From NCBI RefSeq assembly GCF_030931715.1, contig NZ_CP133261.1, positions 3,698,643-3,762,642 on the forward strand: a DNA stretch of 64,000 nt, written 5' to 3'. Origin of the DNA: Tissierella sp. MB52-C2. Lineage in GTDB: Bacteria > Bacillota > Clostridia > Tissierellales > Tissierellaceae. Position 1 is the stretch's first letter. Each line of letters starts with the position of its first letter. Positions 1 through 8,237 of the stretch are shown here, one piece after another. Under the pieces are notes generated by a model. The model searched no databases, was not told where the DNA came from, and worked only from the letters and a program-made list of their open reading frames with translations. A program made the translations under genes and the position numbers.

Positions 1-300
1 ATTTCAAAAGGATATTTAGATCTTTTTATGATAGTATTTTGTTCTTGGAAGGAAGAAAAATCTTGATTAAACTCTAAATCAAAAACAATATAATGCATAT
101 AAGAGCTCCCTTAAATATATTTGGATTTATTTTTAACTGAATGTATTAAGATTATTCTAATGAAAAGGAAGTTCAATGCAATTCATTCAAATATAAACTG
201 GGATTATACAAGTATATTTAATGTAGATTTGAGATGTTTATAGAAGAGAATAATATGAGAATAGCTTCCTCTACATTTAAATTTTAGGTATAAGGAAGTT
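1..300. other. No supported gene
   Basis: This opening stretch is very AT-rich and has no reading frame with a plausible ribosome binding site on either strand. It ends in a perfect palindrome that terminates the minus-strand gene beside it. It may be the 3' flank of a gene outside the window. Confidence 0.5.
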
Positions 301-334
301 AAAAGTAGACTTTAGATATCTAAAGTCTACTTTT
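301..334. terminator. Bidirectional intrinsic terminator
   Basis: A perfect 34-nt palindrome, with outer arms AAAAGTAGACTTTAG and CTAAAGTCTACTTTT, lies just past the stop codon of the minus-strand gene ending at 350. A-rich and T-rich flanks make it usable from both directions. Confidence 0.8.
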
Positions 335-349
335 AATTTTGTGTTTAAC

Positions 350-1717
350 TTATAGCTGACTATTCTTAGTAATTTTCCATATAACACCCGATTTTGGATA
401 AAACTCATCAGGTTCGCCCTCAGGTGTAACTGCAAAATCCAGTATATACATAGCGTTGTCAGGTCCAAATACTACATCAATTGGTCTTTCAAAGCCTCCT
501 TCACCTGTATAAGAAGCTGGAAGACCAGACTTATTAATAGCAAAGTCAGTTACTTCTCCTGTTTCCATATTAATTCTTGATATTCTATGACCTACATTAG
601 GAAGGGGTTTGCCTCCTGTAGTTTCCGGAGCCTCACTACCATATTCGGCAATATAAGCATCCCCATAGGGACCAAAATCGCTATAATTAAAATCAAAACC
701 CATTATGGCAGAGTGTGGAGTAAAGAGGGCAAATGGTTCTGGAGGAGCCATTGGATGTTCGGCCAATAAAAATCTAGGTTGAGCTTCACCTTCTGGTTTG
801 AATCTTGGCAGTGTTACTGGAAGTCCTCCAGTGTAATCAGGCCAGCCATACCAAGTTCCAGGAACAATCACATGAAATTCATCTGGTGAATTATTAATAG
901 GTCTGCTGCCTCTAACATCTGAACCATGATTTGTACTAAATAGCCTATTAAATCTGTCAAACTTTAATCTAAATGGATTCCTAAGCCCCCAAGCGATTAG
1001 CTCAAGGTCTGAGCCATCAAGATTTGATCTAAGTATACTGCCACTAGCCCTTGCGATACCTTTTACCCATTCATAAGGAGTACCTGGTACACCAAAGGGT
1101 GAATATGCACCAGTGCAGGTATAGTCATCTGGTGATGCAGTTTGAATATTTTTAGTTATAAAGTTCTCTCCATTTAAAACTATGTTACTTCCAGGGTAAT
1201 CATGGAAAAAGGGGTACTTTTCTATCCAACTATTATCTAATCCTACTACACCTGAGTTAGTAGCTGTTCCTTGCCCAAAATACATTTTTCCATCACATCC
1301 AAAAACTACTTGATTGTTATGATGATCGCCAAAACTAGGCAGACCAGAAATTATGTCTTCCTTTGTTCCATCTGGTTTGACTATGGTTATAAATCCTCTA
1401 TGAGATACATAAATGTTTCCGTTGAGGTAATTTATACCTGTTAATGGGGGATTAAAGCCTTCTGCAACTATTTCAAAGCCATTCTTAGAAAGACGCAGAA
1501 CTTTACCATTACCAGATATAACTCCAGCATCAGCCACTAGCATTTCTCCATTTTCAGTAAAAATCATATTAATAGGGGTATTTAATCCTTGTGCGAATAC
1601 ATCTATCTTATAGCCTAAAGGTAATTTTATGTCAGAAGGATTAAGTTTTCTCTTATAGTTTTCTTTGTATTCATTAGGCGGTGTAGTTAAATTAGAAAAT
1701 CGCTCTTGTCTTCTCAT
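350..1717 (-). CDS. PQQ-type glucose/sorbosone dehydrogenase-like beta-propeller protein
   Basis: The protein has 455 residues. It resembles the soluble glucose/sorbosone dehydrogenase family, six-bladed beta-propellers that oxidise sugars with PQQ. Blade-like repeats with G(N/D)G-(K/E)-(V/M/I) strand starts run through the protein. Family-like stretches include GDHHNNQVVF around residue 130 and GLRNPFRLKFD around residue 245. There is no clear signal peptide, which is unusual for a family that is mostly exported. AAAAGGAG lies seven bases before the chosen ATG. The gene stands alone, with a terminator behind it. PQQ dependence cannot be told from sequence; many clostridial members have no known substrate. 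Confidence 0.75.
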   Translation of the reverse strand: MRRQERFSNLTTPPNEYKENYKRKLNPSDIKLPLGYKIDVFAQGLNTPINMIFTENGEMLVADAGVISGNGKVLRLSKNGFEIVAEGFNPPLTGINYLNGNIYVSHRGFITIVKPDGTKEDIISGLPSFGDHHNNQVVFGCDGKMYFGQGTATNSGVVGLDNSWIEKYPFFHDYPGSNIVLNGENFITKNIQTASPDDYTCTGAYSPFGVPGTPYEWVKGIARASGSILRSNLDGSDLELIAWGLRNPFRLKFDRFNRLFSTNHGSDVRGSRPINNSPDEFHVIVPGTWYGWPDYTGGLPVTLPRFKPEGEAQPRFLLAEHPMAPPEPFALFTPHSAIMGFDFNYSDFGPYGDAYIAEYGSEAPETTGGKPLPNVGHRISRINMETGEVTDFAINKSGLPASYTGEGGFERPIDVVFGPDNAMYILDFAVTPEGEPDEFYPKSGVIWKITKNSQL

Positions 1718-1867
1718 AAAAAAACTCCTTTTTAATTATTATTTGTAATAGCATATTCATTAGGTACTCCGTTAGTTCCTTTTGAGAATATAACAAGGTA
1801 ACAAAAAATAGATTAGGTTCATATAATATAATTCATTATATATAAAATTAATTATTGGAGGAATATT

Positions 1868-2371
1868 ATGATTAATACTAAAAACATTATAATTGGTTCC
1901 TTGTTTGCAGCTATAGCAGCTTTATTTCAGCTAATACCTGTTGTATTTTCAGAAGTTCTTGTATTTTTGACTATTTTTAGTGCAGTTCCCATTTATATTG
2001 TTTCAAGAATAAATCCTAAGACAGGATTTCTATCATATTTAGTAGCAAGTATAATTGTAATGATTTTAAGTGTACATGAGGGAGTATTTTTTTTATGTAC
2101 TAATGGAATTGTTGGAATATCACTTGGAATTTTTAGTTATTATACAAGAAGAAAAGCCAGCATTTGGATTTTAAGCTCTATTGTTTTAACAATTACATTA
2201 AGTATTATGAATTATGGTATAGGCATCCCTGTTTTTGGCATGAAGATTCCTGGAGGAATAATAATTCAAATACTAATAATATTTTTGGTTTCAGTAACTT
2301 ACAATATTTTCTATTACTATTTTTCAAGTTATATTTACAACCTTTTAAAGAAAAATTTAAGATCCATATAA
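1868..2371 (+). CDS. Small polytopic membrane protein, possibly ECF S-component-like
   Basis: The protein has 167 residues with about five hydrophobic segments, at roughly 7-28, 32-46, 52-72, 97-117 and 128-152. It ends in a basic tail (LLKKNLRSI). TTGGAGGA lies just before the ATG. Size and segment pattern suggest the substrate-binding membrane subunit of an energy-coupling-factor vitamin transporter, or the related YybS-type family, but no specific motif was recognised. It is monocistronic, with a strong terminator directly behind it. The function is unknown. Confidence 0.55.
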   Translation: MINTKNIIIGSLFAAIAALFQLIPVVFSEVLVFLTIFSAVPIYIVSRINPKTGFLSYLVASIIVMILSVHEGVFFLCTNGIVGISLGIFSYYTRRKASIWILSSIVLTITLSIMNYGIGIPVFGMKIPGGIIIQILIIFLVSVTYNIFYYYFSSYIYNLLKKNLRSI

Positions 2372-2380
2372 GATTAAATA

Positions 2381-2424
2381 AAACACCGTTGTTATCCTTG
2401 TATTAAAGGATAACAACGGTGTTT
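2381..2424 (+). terminator. Intrinsic terminator
   Basis: A 19-bp perfect stem (2381-2399 with 2406-2424) with a 6-nt loop ends in a T run. It separates the small membrane protein gene from the TetR operon. Confidence 0.9.
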
Positions 2425-2459
2425 TTAGGTCTCTAATTTCCAATTTTTATTTTTTTATA

Positions 2460-2507
2460 TTGACAGCAGCCAGGGAAAGTGTTATTTTAAAATTGAACAG
2501 TGTTCAA
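2460..2507 (+). promoter_or_regulatory. Promoter and palindromic operator of the TetR/flavodoxin operon
   Basis: TTGACA at 2460-2465 and TATTTT at 2483-2488 are 17 bp apart. Directly downstream, at 2493-2507, is the dyad TTGAACAGTGTTCAA (7-bp half-sites about a single central base). It sits at the expected transcription start, so repressor binding there would block initiation. Autoregulation by the TetR protein encoded next is inferred. Confidence 0.7.
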
Positions 2508-2544
2508 ATATAGAACTATGTTAAATGGAATAAGGAGTGACATA

Positions 2545-3186
2545 ATGACTATTAAAGGAAGAAGAGAACGTGAAAAGGAAGAAATGAGAGAGCTTATTCT
2601 TTCGGCAGCAAATGATATTATTGCTTCTGAAGGTCTTGACAAGGTATCAATTAGAAAAATAGCTAGGAAAATTGAATACTCTCCATCTATTATTTATCAC
2701 TATTTTAATGATAAGGAAGAGATATTAAACAATTTAATGCAAAGAGGTTATAAAAAAATAGTAACAGCTGTATCTTCAGCAAAGGTAGAAGGGGATTCTC
2801 CCAAAGAAAGACTAATTGAAATGACGAAAAATTATATAGAAGCAGCACTAAATATGCCAGAAGAATTTATGGCTGCCAAATTAAATCAATCTGAGATAGC
2901 ATTAAAACACACATCCTCATTATTTAAGGGTGCCTCAAAAGAAAAGCCTGCTTTAGCTGCACTATATAATTGCTTAAAAGAAATTTACAAAGATAAAGAG
3001 ATAGATGAAAATACAGTTGAATTAACTGCTCAAATGATTGCAGTATCAACATTAGGACTTATCATAAAGCTTATCATAGAAAAAGATATTGGTGATAAAC
3101 AGAGACAAAGATTAATTGAATATTTTTCAGAAGAAGTAGTATTAAGGATAGTTAATGAAACAGGAATTAAAAGCAAGGAGGTGTAG
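2545..3186 (+). CDS. TetR/AcrR family transcriptional regulator
   Basis: The protein has 213 residues. The N-terminal TetR helix-turn-helix is clear at about residues 30-60 (VSIRKIARKIEYSPSIIYHY), followed by a variable helical ligand domain. The frame stays open upstream to 2500, but that GTG lies inside the operator. The ATG at 2545 has TAAGGAGTGA at the right distance, so it is taken as the start. The gene is followed within 2 bp by an FMN-binding protein and then a flavodoxin-like protein, which are the likely targets. The signal sensed is unknown. Confidence 0.85.
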   Translation: MTIKGRREREKEEMRELILSAANDIIASEGLDKVSIRKIARKIEYSPSIIYHYFNDKEEILNNLMQRGYKKIVTAVSSAKVEGDSPKERLIEMTKNYIEAALNMPEEFMAAKLNQSEIALKHTSSLFKGASKEKPALAALYNCLKEIYKDKEIDENTVELTAQMIAVSTLGLIIKLIIEKDIGDKQRQRLIEYFSEEVVLRIVNETGIKSKEV

Positions 3187-3188
3187 AA

Positions 3189-3578
3189 TTGAAACTAATA
3201 TTTAAAATACTATTATCAGTAATACTTATATTTATATTAGTCTCTGTAAGCGGAATATTTTATTTAGCTCGAGGACTTAATGAAGGAAAGAATATTAGGA
3301 TAAACGGAATAGATGTATCCAATTTAAATGATGGAATATATAACGGAAAATATAAAGCTGGAAGATGGAAAAATGAATTAAATATCACAGTAAAAGATCA
3401 TAAAATCATAAAAATTGATATAAAAGATGACGTGACTTTTCCTAATACTGATGTAAGCAACGAGTTATTTAGCAAAGTTATAGGAAAACAAAACACTACA
3501 GTTGATGTAATTTCAGAAGCTACTGTGACATCTAAAGCCTATCTCAAATCAATAGAAGATGCATTAAATAATAACTAA
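3189..3578 (+). CDS. Membrane-anchored FMN-binding domain protein
   Basis: The protein has 129 residues. An N-terminal membrane segment (about residues 5-27) is followed by a short FMN-binding domain of the RnfG/NqrC type. It starts at TTG, behind AGGAGGTG. Members carry a threonine that receives FMN covalently in an S-G-A-T-x-T motif. Here the matching site near residues 109-114 reads SEATVT, so the usual glycine is glutamate, and whether FMN attaches covalently is uncertain. It sits between TetR and flavodoxin genes, suggesting a small extracytoplasmic flavin electron-transfer module. Confidence 0.75.
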   Translation: MKLIFKILLSVILIFILVSVSGIFYLARGLNEGKNIRINGIDVSNLNDGIYNGKYKAGRWKNELNITVKDHKIIKIDIKDDVTFPNTDVSNELFSKVIGKQNTTVDVISEATVTSKAYLKSIEDALNNN

Positions 3579-3596
3579 ATATATGGAGGCAATGAA

Positions 3597-4076
3597 ATGA
3601 GTACTTTAATAGTTTATGCAAGCAAATATGGATGTACGGAAAAATGTGTTAAACTGATGTCTAAAGAACTTAATGATAAAGTAGACTTAATAAATCTTAA
3701 GAATATAAGGGATATTGATTTGTCAAAATATGATAAAGTAATTATCGGAGGGTCAATATATATTGGTAGAATTCAAAAAGAAGTCACTGAATTCTGTTCA
3801 AAAAATTTAGATAAACTAAAGGAAAAACGAATTGGATTATTTATTTGTGGTATGCAAGAGGGAGATATGATAAATACTGAATTAAATCAAAACTTTCCCT
3901 CCGAATTATTGGAAATTGCAGAAGCAAAGGGACACTTTGGAGGAGAATTTATCCTTGATAAAATGAATTTCATGGAAAAATTAATAGTAAAAAAGGTATC
4001 CAAGGTAACATCTAATAAGTCAAATATATTGGAAGATAACATTCACAAATTTACTCAAGAGATAAATTCTATTTAG
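3597..4076 (+). CDS. Flavodoxin-like protein (HemG/flavodoxin_5 type)
   Basis: The protein has 159 residues. It opens with the flavodoxin FMN-phosphate loop, YASKYGCTEKC (residues 7-17), and has the second flavin-contacting stretch IIGGSIYIGRIQKE near residues 50-63. It resembles the flavodoxin-domain group that includes protoporphyrinogen oxidase HemG, though heme synthesis is not implied here. TGGAGG precedes the ATG. It is the third gene of the TetR / FMN-binding / flavodoxin operon, so it is probably an electron carrier co-induced with the membrane flavoprotein. Confidence 0.8.
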   Translation: MSTLIVYASKYGCTEKCVKLMSKELNDKVDLINLKNIRDIDLSKYDKVIIGGSIYIGRIQKEVTEFCSKNLDKLKEKRIGLFICGMQEGDMINTELNQNFPSELLEIAEAKGHFGGEFILDKMNFMEKLIVKKVSKVTSNKSNILEDNIHKFTQEINSI

Positions 4077-4208
4077 GCTATTTGGATAAATTATCAATGA
4101 AGTATAGAAACATAACAAATTTATTTTTTACTACAATAAACTCTCCATTATAACACCAGACTTTGACTCTATATTATAATGTCTAGAAGAATAGGAGGTG
4201 GAGCAAAC

Positions 4209-4973
4209 ATGTCGAATACTTATAAAACAGCAGAAGTTGCAAAAAAGATTGGAATACATCCTAACACTGTACGACTTTATGAAGAACTTGATTTGATACC
4301 GAAAGCCCAAAGAAGGTCAAATGGTTACCGTGTATTTACTGATTTTCATATTGAGCAATTCAAACTTGCAAGAACAGCTTTAAAGGTTGAAGTTTTACAG
4401 AATGGTCTAAGGAAAAAGATGATCTGCATTATTAAACTCTCGGCAAAAGGAAATTTTCAAGAAGCCATTGCACTTACCGAAAATTATTTGGAAAAGATCA
4501 AAGTTGAGCAAAATAATGCGGAGGAAGCCATAGATATTGCAGAAAAACTATTGTCCGGTATGCAAGAGAGAGAAGATGAATTATCTCTTACACGAAAAGA
4601 AACGGCTGATTACTTGCAAATTTCAATGGATACTTTGAGGAATTGGGAAATGAATGGATTGCTGACAGTTAAGAGAAAGCAGAATGGCTATAGGATTTAT
4701 ACCAATAGCGATATTAGATATCTAAAGATTATTCGTTCACTTCGCTGCGCCAATTATTCTCTTACAGCGATTTTGCGTATGCTGAACGCACTATCTTGTA
4801 ATCCAGATGTTGATATACGAGAAGTCATTGATACTCCCAAAGGGGATGATGACATTGTATCTGCCTGTGATAAACTTCTTACATCATTGCGAAGTGCTGA
4901 GCAAAATGCATTATGTATATTGAGTCAAATAAAAGTTATGCAAGAAAAATTTAATAGGAACCCTACAGTTTAA
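4209..4973 (+). CDS. MerR-family regulator with two MerR-type DNA-binding domains
   Basis: The protein has 254 residues and two MerR winged-helix units: residues about 6-55 (VAKKIGIHPNTVRLYEELDL) and about 127-175 (TADYLQISMDTLRNWEMNGL), joined by a helical linker. Most MerR proteins have one DNA-binding domain and dimerise through the C-terminal helix. The frame extends to 4179, but AGGAGGTG lies 8 bp before the ATG at 4209. The ABC exporter genes behind it are the probable targets. The stop codon is part of a terminator stem, so the regulator and transporter are partly uncoupled. Confidence 0.85.
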   Translation: MSNTYKTAEVAKKIGIHPNTVRLYEELDLIPKAQRRSNGYRVFTDFHIEQFKLARTALKVEVLQNGLRKKMICIIKLSAKGNFQEAIALTENYLEKIKVEQNNAEEAIDIAEKLLSGMQEREDELSLTRKETADYLQISMDTLRNWEMNGLLTVKRKQNGYRIYTNSDIRYLKIIRSLRCANYSLTAILRMLNALSCNPDVDIREVIDTPKGDDDIVSACDKLLTSLRSAEQNALCILSQIKVMQEKFNRNPTV

Positions 4974-4996
4974 CACCAGACTTTGTTCTGGTGTTA
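4971..4996 (+). terminator. Intrinsic terminator overlapping the MerR stop codon
   Basis: A 10-bp perfect stem, TAACACCAGA / TCTGGTGTTA, with loop CTTTGT is followed by a T-rich tract. The first three bases are the MerR gene's stop codon. The 15-mer TAACACCAGACTTTG also occurs at 4151-4165, upstream of the same gene. Confidence 0.75.
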
Positions 4997-5036
4997 TTCT
5001 TTTTATACAGTAAAAAACAGGAGGTAGATAAAAGAT

Positions 5037-5771
5037 ATGGAAACAACTATTAAAGTTACAAATCTATGCAAAGCATATGGAAGTATTCAAGCTGTGAATG
5101 ATGTTAGTATTTCTGCTATGCGTGGTGAAGTATTCGGACTGCTCGGAGCTAATGGTGCAGGAAAAAGTACAACTATTGAATGTATTCTAGGAACAAAAAA
5201 ATTTGATAAAGGAACCGTTTCTATTTTAGGAATGAATCCACAAACAGAAAGAAAAAAATTATTTGAAAGAGTTGGTGTTCAGTTCCAAGAGTCCAATTAT
5301 CAAGAAAAAATAACAGTAGCTGAACTTTGTGAAGTAACGGGGTCTCTCTATGAAAACCCTTCAGATTATAGTGAGTTATTAAAACAGTTTGGACTTTCGG
5401 ATAAACTTAAAAGTCAAGTTAATGAACTGTCAGGAGGTCAAAAACAACGTTTGTTTATTGTCCTTGCATTGATACCTAGTCCTGAAGTAGTATTTTTAGA
5501 TGAGCTGACTACAGGGCTTGATGCAAGAGCTAGGCGGGATGTGTGGAAATGTCTTGCTAATCTAAAGTCAAAAGGACTTACCATTTTTTTAGCTTCACAT
5601 TTTATGGATGAGGTTGAAGCTTTATGTGATAAAATTTGTATTCTTAAAAATGGAAAAACTGTTTTTTATGGAACAATACAAGAGGCAGTTGATAGTAGTC
5701 CATACGATAAATTTGAAGATGTATACCTTTGGTATACAGATGAGGAGGGTTCAAAAGATGAAAGCATTTAG
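5037..5771 (+). CDS. ABC transporter ATP-binding protein (ABC-2 type exporter)
   Basis: The protein has 244 residues: Walker A GANGAGKST (about residue 38), signature LSGGQKQRL (about 134) and Walker B VVFLDELTTGLD. The usual proline after the catalytic glutamate is leucine here. AGGAGG precedes the ATG. It overlaps the permease gene by 14 bp, so the two are translationally coupled. With the upstream double-MerR regulator it forms a drug- or peptide-responsive export module. The substrate is unknown. Confidence 0.88.
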   Translation: METTIKVTNLCKAYGSIQAVNDVSISAMRGEVFGLLGANGAGKSTTIECILGTKKFDKGTVSILGMNPQTERKKLFERVGVQFQESNYQEKITVAELCEVTGSLYENPSDYSELLKQFGLSDKLKSQVNELSGGQKQRLFIVLALIPSPEVVFLDELTTGLDARARRDVWKCLANLKSKGLTIFLASHFMDEVEALCDKICILKNGKTVFYGTIQEAVDSSPYDKFEDVYLWYTDEEGSKDESI

Positions 5772-6501
5772 GACAATGTTCAAAACTGAATTAAAACTTG
5801 CCATACGTGGCATGGATATGGTGATTTTTGCAATCGTTTTACCTGTAGTAGTCATGATTATTATTGGTGCTATTTATGGAGATAAGGCGGCATTTGAGGG
5901 AGCGGAATATTCATTTTTAGCTCAATCCTTTGGAGGAGTAGTGACCATTGCCATAAGTGCATCGGGAATGATGGGGTTGCCTTTGGTGGTCGCAGATTAC
6001 CGCAATAAAAAAATATTAAAAAGGTTTAAAGTTACACCTATGAGTCCAACGCTGATTTTATTTGTACAGATTGTTGTTAATATGCTTATGTCGTTTGCTT
6101 CACTTCTTCTTGTGTACGTTGCTGGAGCAATATTTTTTGGACTCAGATTGAAGGGTGATTGGTTTGCATTTTTAGGATCATATTTTTTGGTGTTACTGTC
6201 AATTTACAGCATTGGAATGATGGTGGGAGCAGTATCGCCGAATATTAAAACATCAAATTTATTGTGTTGTATATTATATTTTCCCGCGCTTATCTTTTCA
6301 GGTGCAACTTTACCTTATGAGGTTTTGCCCACAGTACTTCAAAAGATGGCTGACATACTCCCTCTGACACAAGGAATAAAATTATTAAAGGCTACCTCTC
6401 TTGGATTACCAATAGGTAGTGTTCTTTTTCCGATTACTATTATGGTTGTAATATCAGTAATTTGTGTGTGTATTTCAGTTCGATTTTTTAGGTGGGAATA
6501 A
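5758..6501 (+). CDS. ABC-2 type transporter permease
   Basis: The protein has 247 residues with six predicted membrane segments and the typical ABC-2 pattern: an N-terminal amphipathic stretch, then TM1 around residue 20, and a long middle loop with a VVADYRNKKILKRFKVTP-like coupling helix. The open frame extends to 5608 inside the ATPase gene, but GAGGAGGG lies just before the ATG at 5758. It is the membrane partner of the preceding ATPase and would export an unknown, probably hydrophobic, substrate. Confidence 0.85.
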   Translation: MKAFRTMFKTELKLAIRGMDMVIFAIVLPVVVMIIIGAIYGDKAAFEGAEYSFLAQSFGGVVTIAISASGMMGLPLVVADYRNKKILKRFKVTPMSPTLILFVQIVVNMLMSFASLLLVYVAGAIFFGLRLKGDWFAFLGSYFLVLLSIYSIGMMVGAVSPNIKTSNLLCCILYFPALIFSGATLPYEVLPTVLQKMADILPLTQGIKLLKATSLGLPIGSVLFPITIMVVISVICVCISVRFFRWE

Positions 6502-6537
6502 TAAAGTCGAATATAATAAATTTCTTCCAATATGATA

Positions 6538-6568
6538 TTGCTTGTGACGTTACGTCATATGCTATTAT
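6538..6568 (+). promoter_or_regulatory. MerR-type promoter with 19-bp spacer and central operator
   Basis: TTGCTT at 6538-6543 and TATTAT at 6563-6568 are separated by 19 bp, the over-long spacer typical of MerR-controlled promoters. Within the spacer, at 6545-6557, is the dyad TGACGTTACGTCA. The adjacent MerR gene is the obvious regulator, activating itself and the following ABC genes by DNA distortion. Confidence 0.75.
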
Positions 6569-6589
6569 ATATCTAAGGAGGGGAAAAGA

Positions 6590-7396
6590 ATGAGAGAAGA
6601 TTTATTTACTGTTGGGGAATTAGCAAAAAAGATGAATGTTACTGTAAGGACTTTACAGTATTACGATAAAGAAGGTTTGCTGAAACCATCTGCAAGAAGT
6701 GAGGGGGGACGCAGACTATATGCAAAAAAAGATATGATATTGTTATATCATATCTTATCAATGAAGTACTTGGGATTTTCTCTTGAGGAGATAAAAAATA
6801 ACCTTATATCTCTTGATAGTCCAAAAGATATTTATAAATTACTAGAAGAACAAACAAAGACTATAGAGTATGAAATTGATAATTTGAATAGAATATTAGA
6901 AGCTATTGAGGCTTTGAAAAAAAGCGTAGCCCAAACAAATGCTGTAGATTTTAATAGATACGCTGATATTGTTTCGCTTATTCGCACAAAAAATGAAGGA
7001 TTTTTGTCAGTTGAATTTTTTAATGAAGATGAAGAACTGGCAACACATATTAAGGGGTTGTTCGCAGATAATCCAGAAATTGGTATTGGACTTTTCCAAC
7101 AATACCAGCAGATGTGTGATAAAACCATATTACTAAAAGAGCAAGGTAAGACACCTGATAGCAAAGAAGGGCAGATATTAGCAAAAGAATGGTGGGATCT
7201 AATATTTACCTTCACAGGTGGAAATATGGAATTGCTGCCGGGAATCCTAAGTTTTAGTGAGAAACGTGACAATTGGAGTGAGGGGATGCGAACTCAACAG
7301 AAGGCAGTAGATGAATTTATGGAAGAGGCCCTTTCAATCTATTTTCAAAAAAATTCTATAGATTTTCCTGAACTAGAGGAGGGCTATAATGATTGA
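6590..7396 (+). CDS. MerR-family regulator with C-terminal TipAS-like effector domain
   Basis: The protein has 268 residues. Its N-terminal MerR domain (TVGELAKKMNVTVRTLQYYD, about residues 6-25) is followed by a dimerisation helix, then a helical C-terminal region of about 130 residues like the antibiotic-binding TipAS domain of TipA/Mta regulators. AAGGAGGGG precedes the ATG. It overlaps the next ATPase gene by 8 bp. TipA-like proteins bind bulky peptide antibiotics; induction of the downstream exporter by such a compound is inferred. Confidence 0.83.
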   Translation: MREDLFTVGELAKKMNVTVRTLQYYDKEGLLKPSARSEGGRRLYAKKDMILLYHILSMKYLGFSLEEIKNNLISLDSPKDIYKLLEEQTKTIEYEIDNLNRILEAIEALKKSVAQTNAVDFNRYADIVSLIRTKNEGFLSVEFFNEDEELATHIKGLFADNPEIGIGLFQQYQQMCDKTILLKEQGKTPDSKEGQILAKEWWDLIFTFTGGNMELLPGILSFSEKRDNWSEGMRTQQKAVDEFMEEALSIYFQKNSIDFPELEEGYND

Positions 7397-8237
7397 ATTG
7401 AATAAAGTTATAAAATGCTATGGACAGAAAAATGTTGTCAATGATATTTCTTTTTCTATTCCAGAGGGAGAGCTATTTGGATTTCTAGGTCCCAATGGTG
7501 CTGGAAAATCCACAACAATAAGGATGATAACTGGGCTTTTGAAGCCCACATCAGGAAGTATTATTGTAAATGGTCATGATGTTGTGGCAGATAAGAAATC
7601 TATTTGTGAAGATATTGGAGTTGTTTTTGAACTTCAAAATCTTTATGTCCGCTCTTCAATAGAAGAAAATTTAAAGTTGTTTGCTGCTCTTTATAGAGTT
7701 TCTGATAAACAGGTTAATCAAATTATGAAAGAATTGCAGCTGACTGAAAGAAGAAAAATGGCAGTGAAGAAGCTATCAAAAGGATGGAAGCAAAGAGTAT
7801 TGATTGCCAGAGCTTTATTACACCAACCGAAAATTCTTTTTCTAGATGAACCTACAAGCGGACTTGATCCAAATACAGCTGCTTTAATTCGTAACTATAT
7901 AAAAAGAGTAAATGAGAAAGGTACAACAGTTGTTTTGACCACCCATGATATGTATGAAGCAGACGAGATGAGTAATCGAATTGGCATAATGAATGAAGGA
8001 CAATTAGTTGCAATTGATACTCCTGAAAGATTGAAGCAGCAGTATGGAAAAAATGAAATTTTTGTTGAGTATAAGGACAATGGCAATATCAACAAAAAAA
8101 GTCTTCCATTTGATACCGATGAAACAAATCAATTCATAGCACAATTAATTCAAGAGGGGCGAATTGTAAATATTCATACAATGGAAAGTTCACTTTCTAC
8201 CATATTTGCAGAATTAACAGGGAGGAAATTAAATTGA
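7389..8237 (+). CDS. ABC transporter ATP-binding protein
   Basis: The protein has 282 residues: Walker A GPNGAGKST (about residue 36) and Walker B ILFLDEPTSGLD. The signature is degenerate, LSKGWKQRV instead of LSGGQ, as is common in antibiotic-export ATPases of the CcmA/DrrA group. A C-terminal extension of about 70 residues follows the ATPase core. GAGGAGGG lies in the end of the MerR gene, giving translational coupling. It pairs with the next permease. The export substrate is not determinable. Confidence 0.88.
   Translation: MIELNKVIKCYGQKNVVNDISFSIPEGELFGFLGPNGAGKSTTIRMITGLLKPTSGSIIVNGHDVVADKKSICEDIGVVFELQNLYVRSSIEENLKLFAALYRVSDKQVNQIMKELQLTERRKMAVKKLSKGWKQRVLIARALLHQPKILFLDEPTSGLDPNTAALIRNYIKRVNEKGTTVVLTTHDMYEADEMSNRIGIMNEGQLVAIDTPERLKQQYGKNEIFVEYKDNGNINKKSLPFDTDETNQFIAQLIQEGRIVNIHTMESSLSTIFAELTGRKLN

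Noticed and set aside
277-468. 63-residue minus-strand frame near the window start
   Set aside because: It overlaps the dehydrogenase-like gene's 3' end and contains the palindromic terminator; no binding site.
2500-2544. Longer N terminus for the first TetR gene
   Set aside because: The GTG at 2500 lies inside the palindromic operator at the transcription start and has no binding site; 2545 has a good one.
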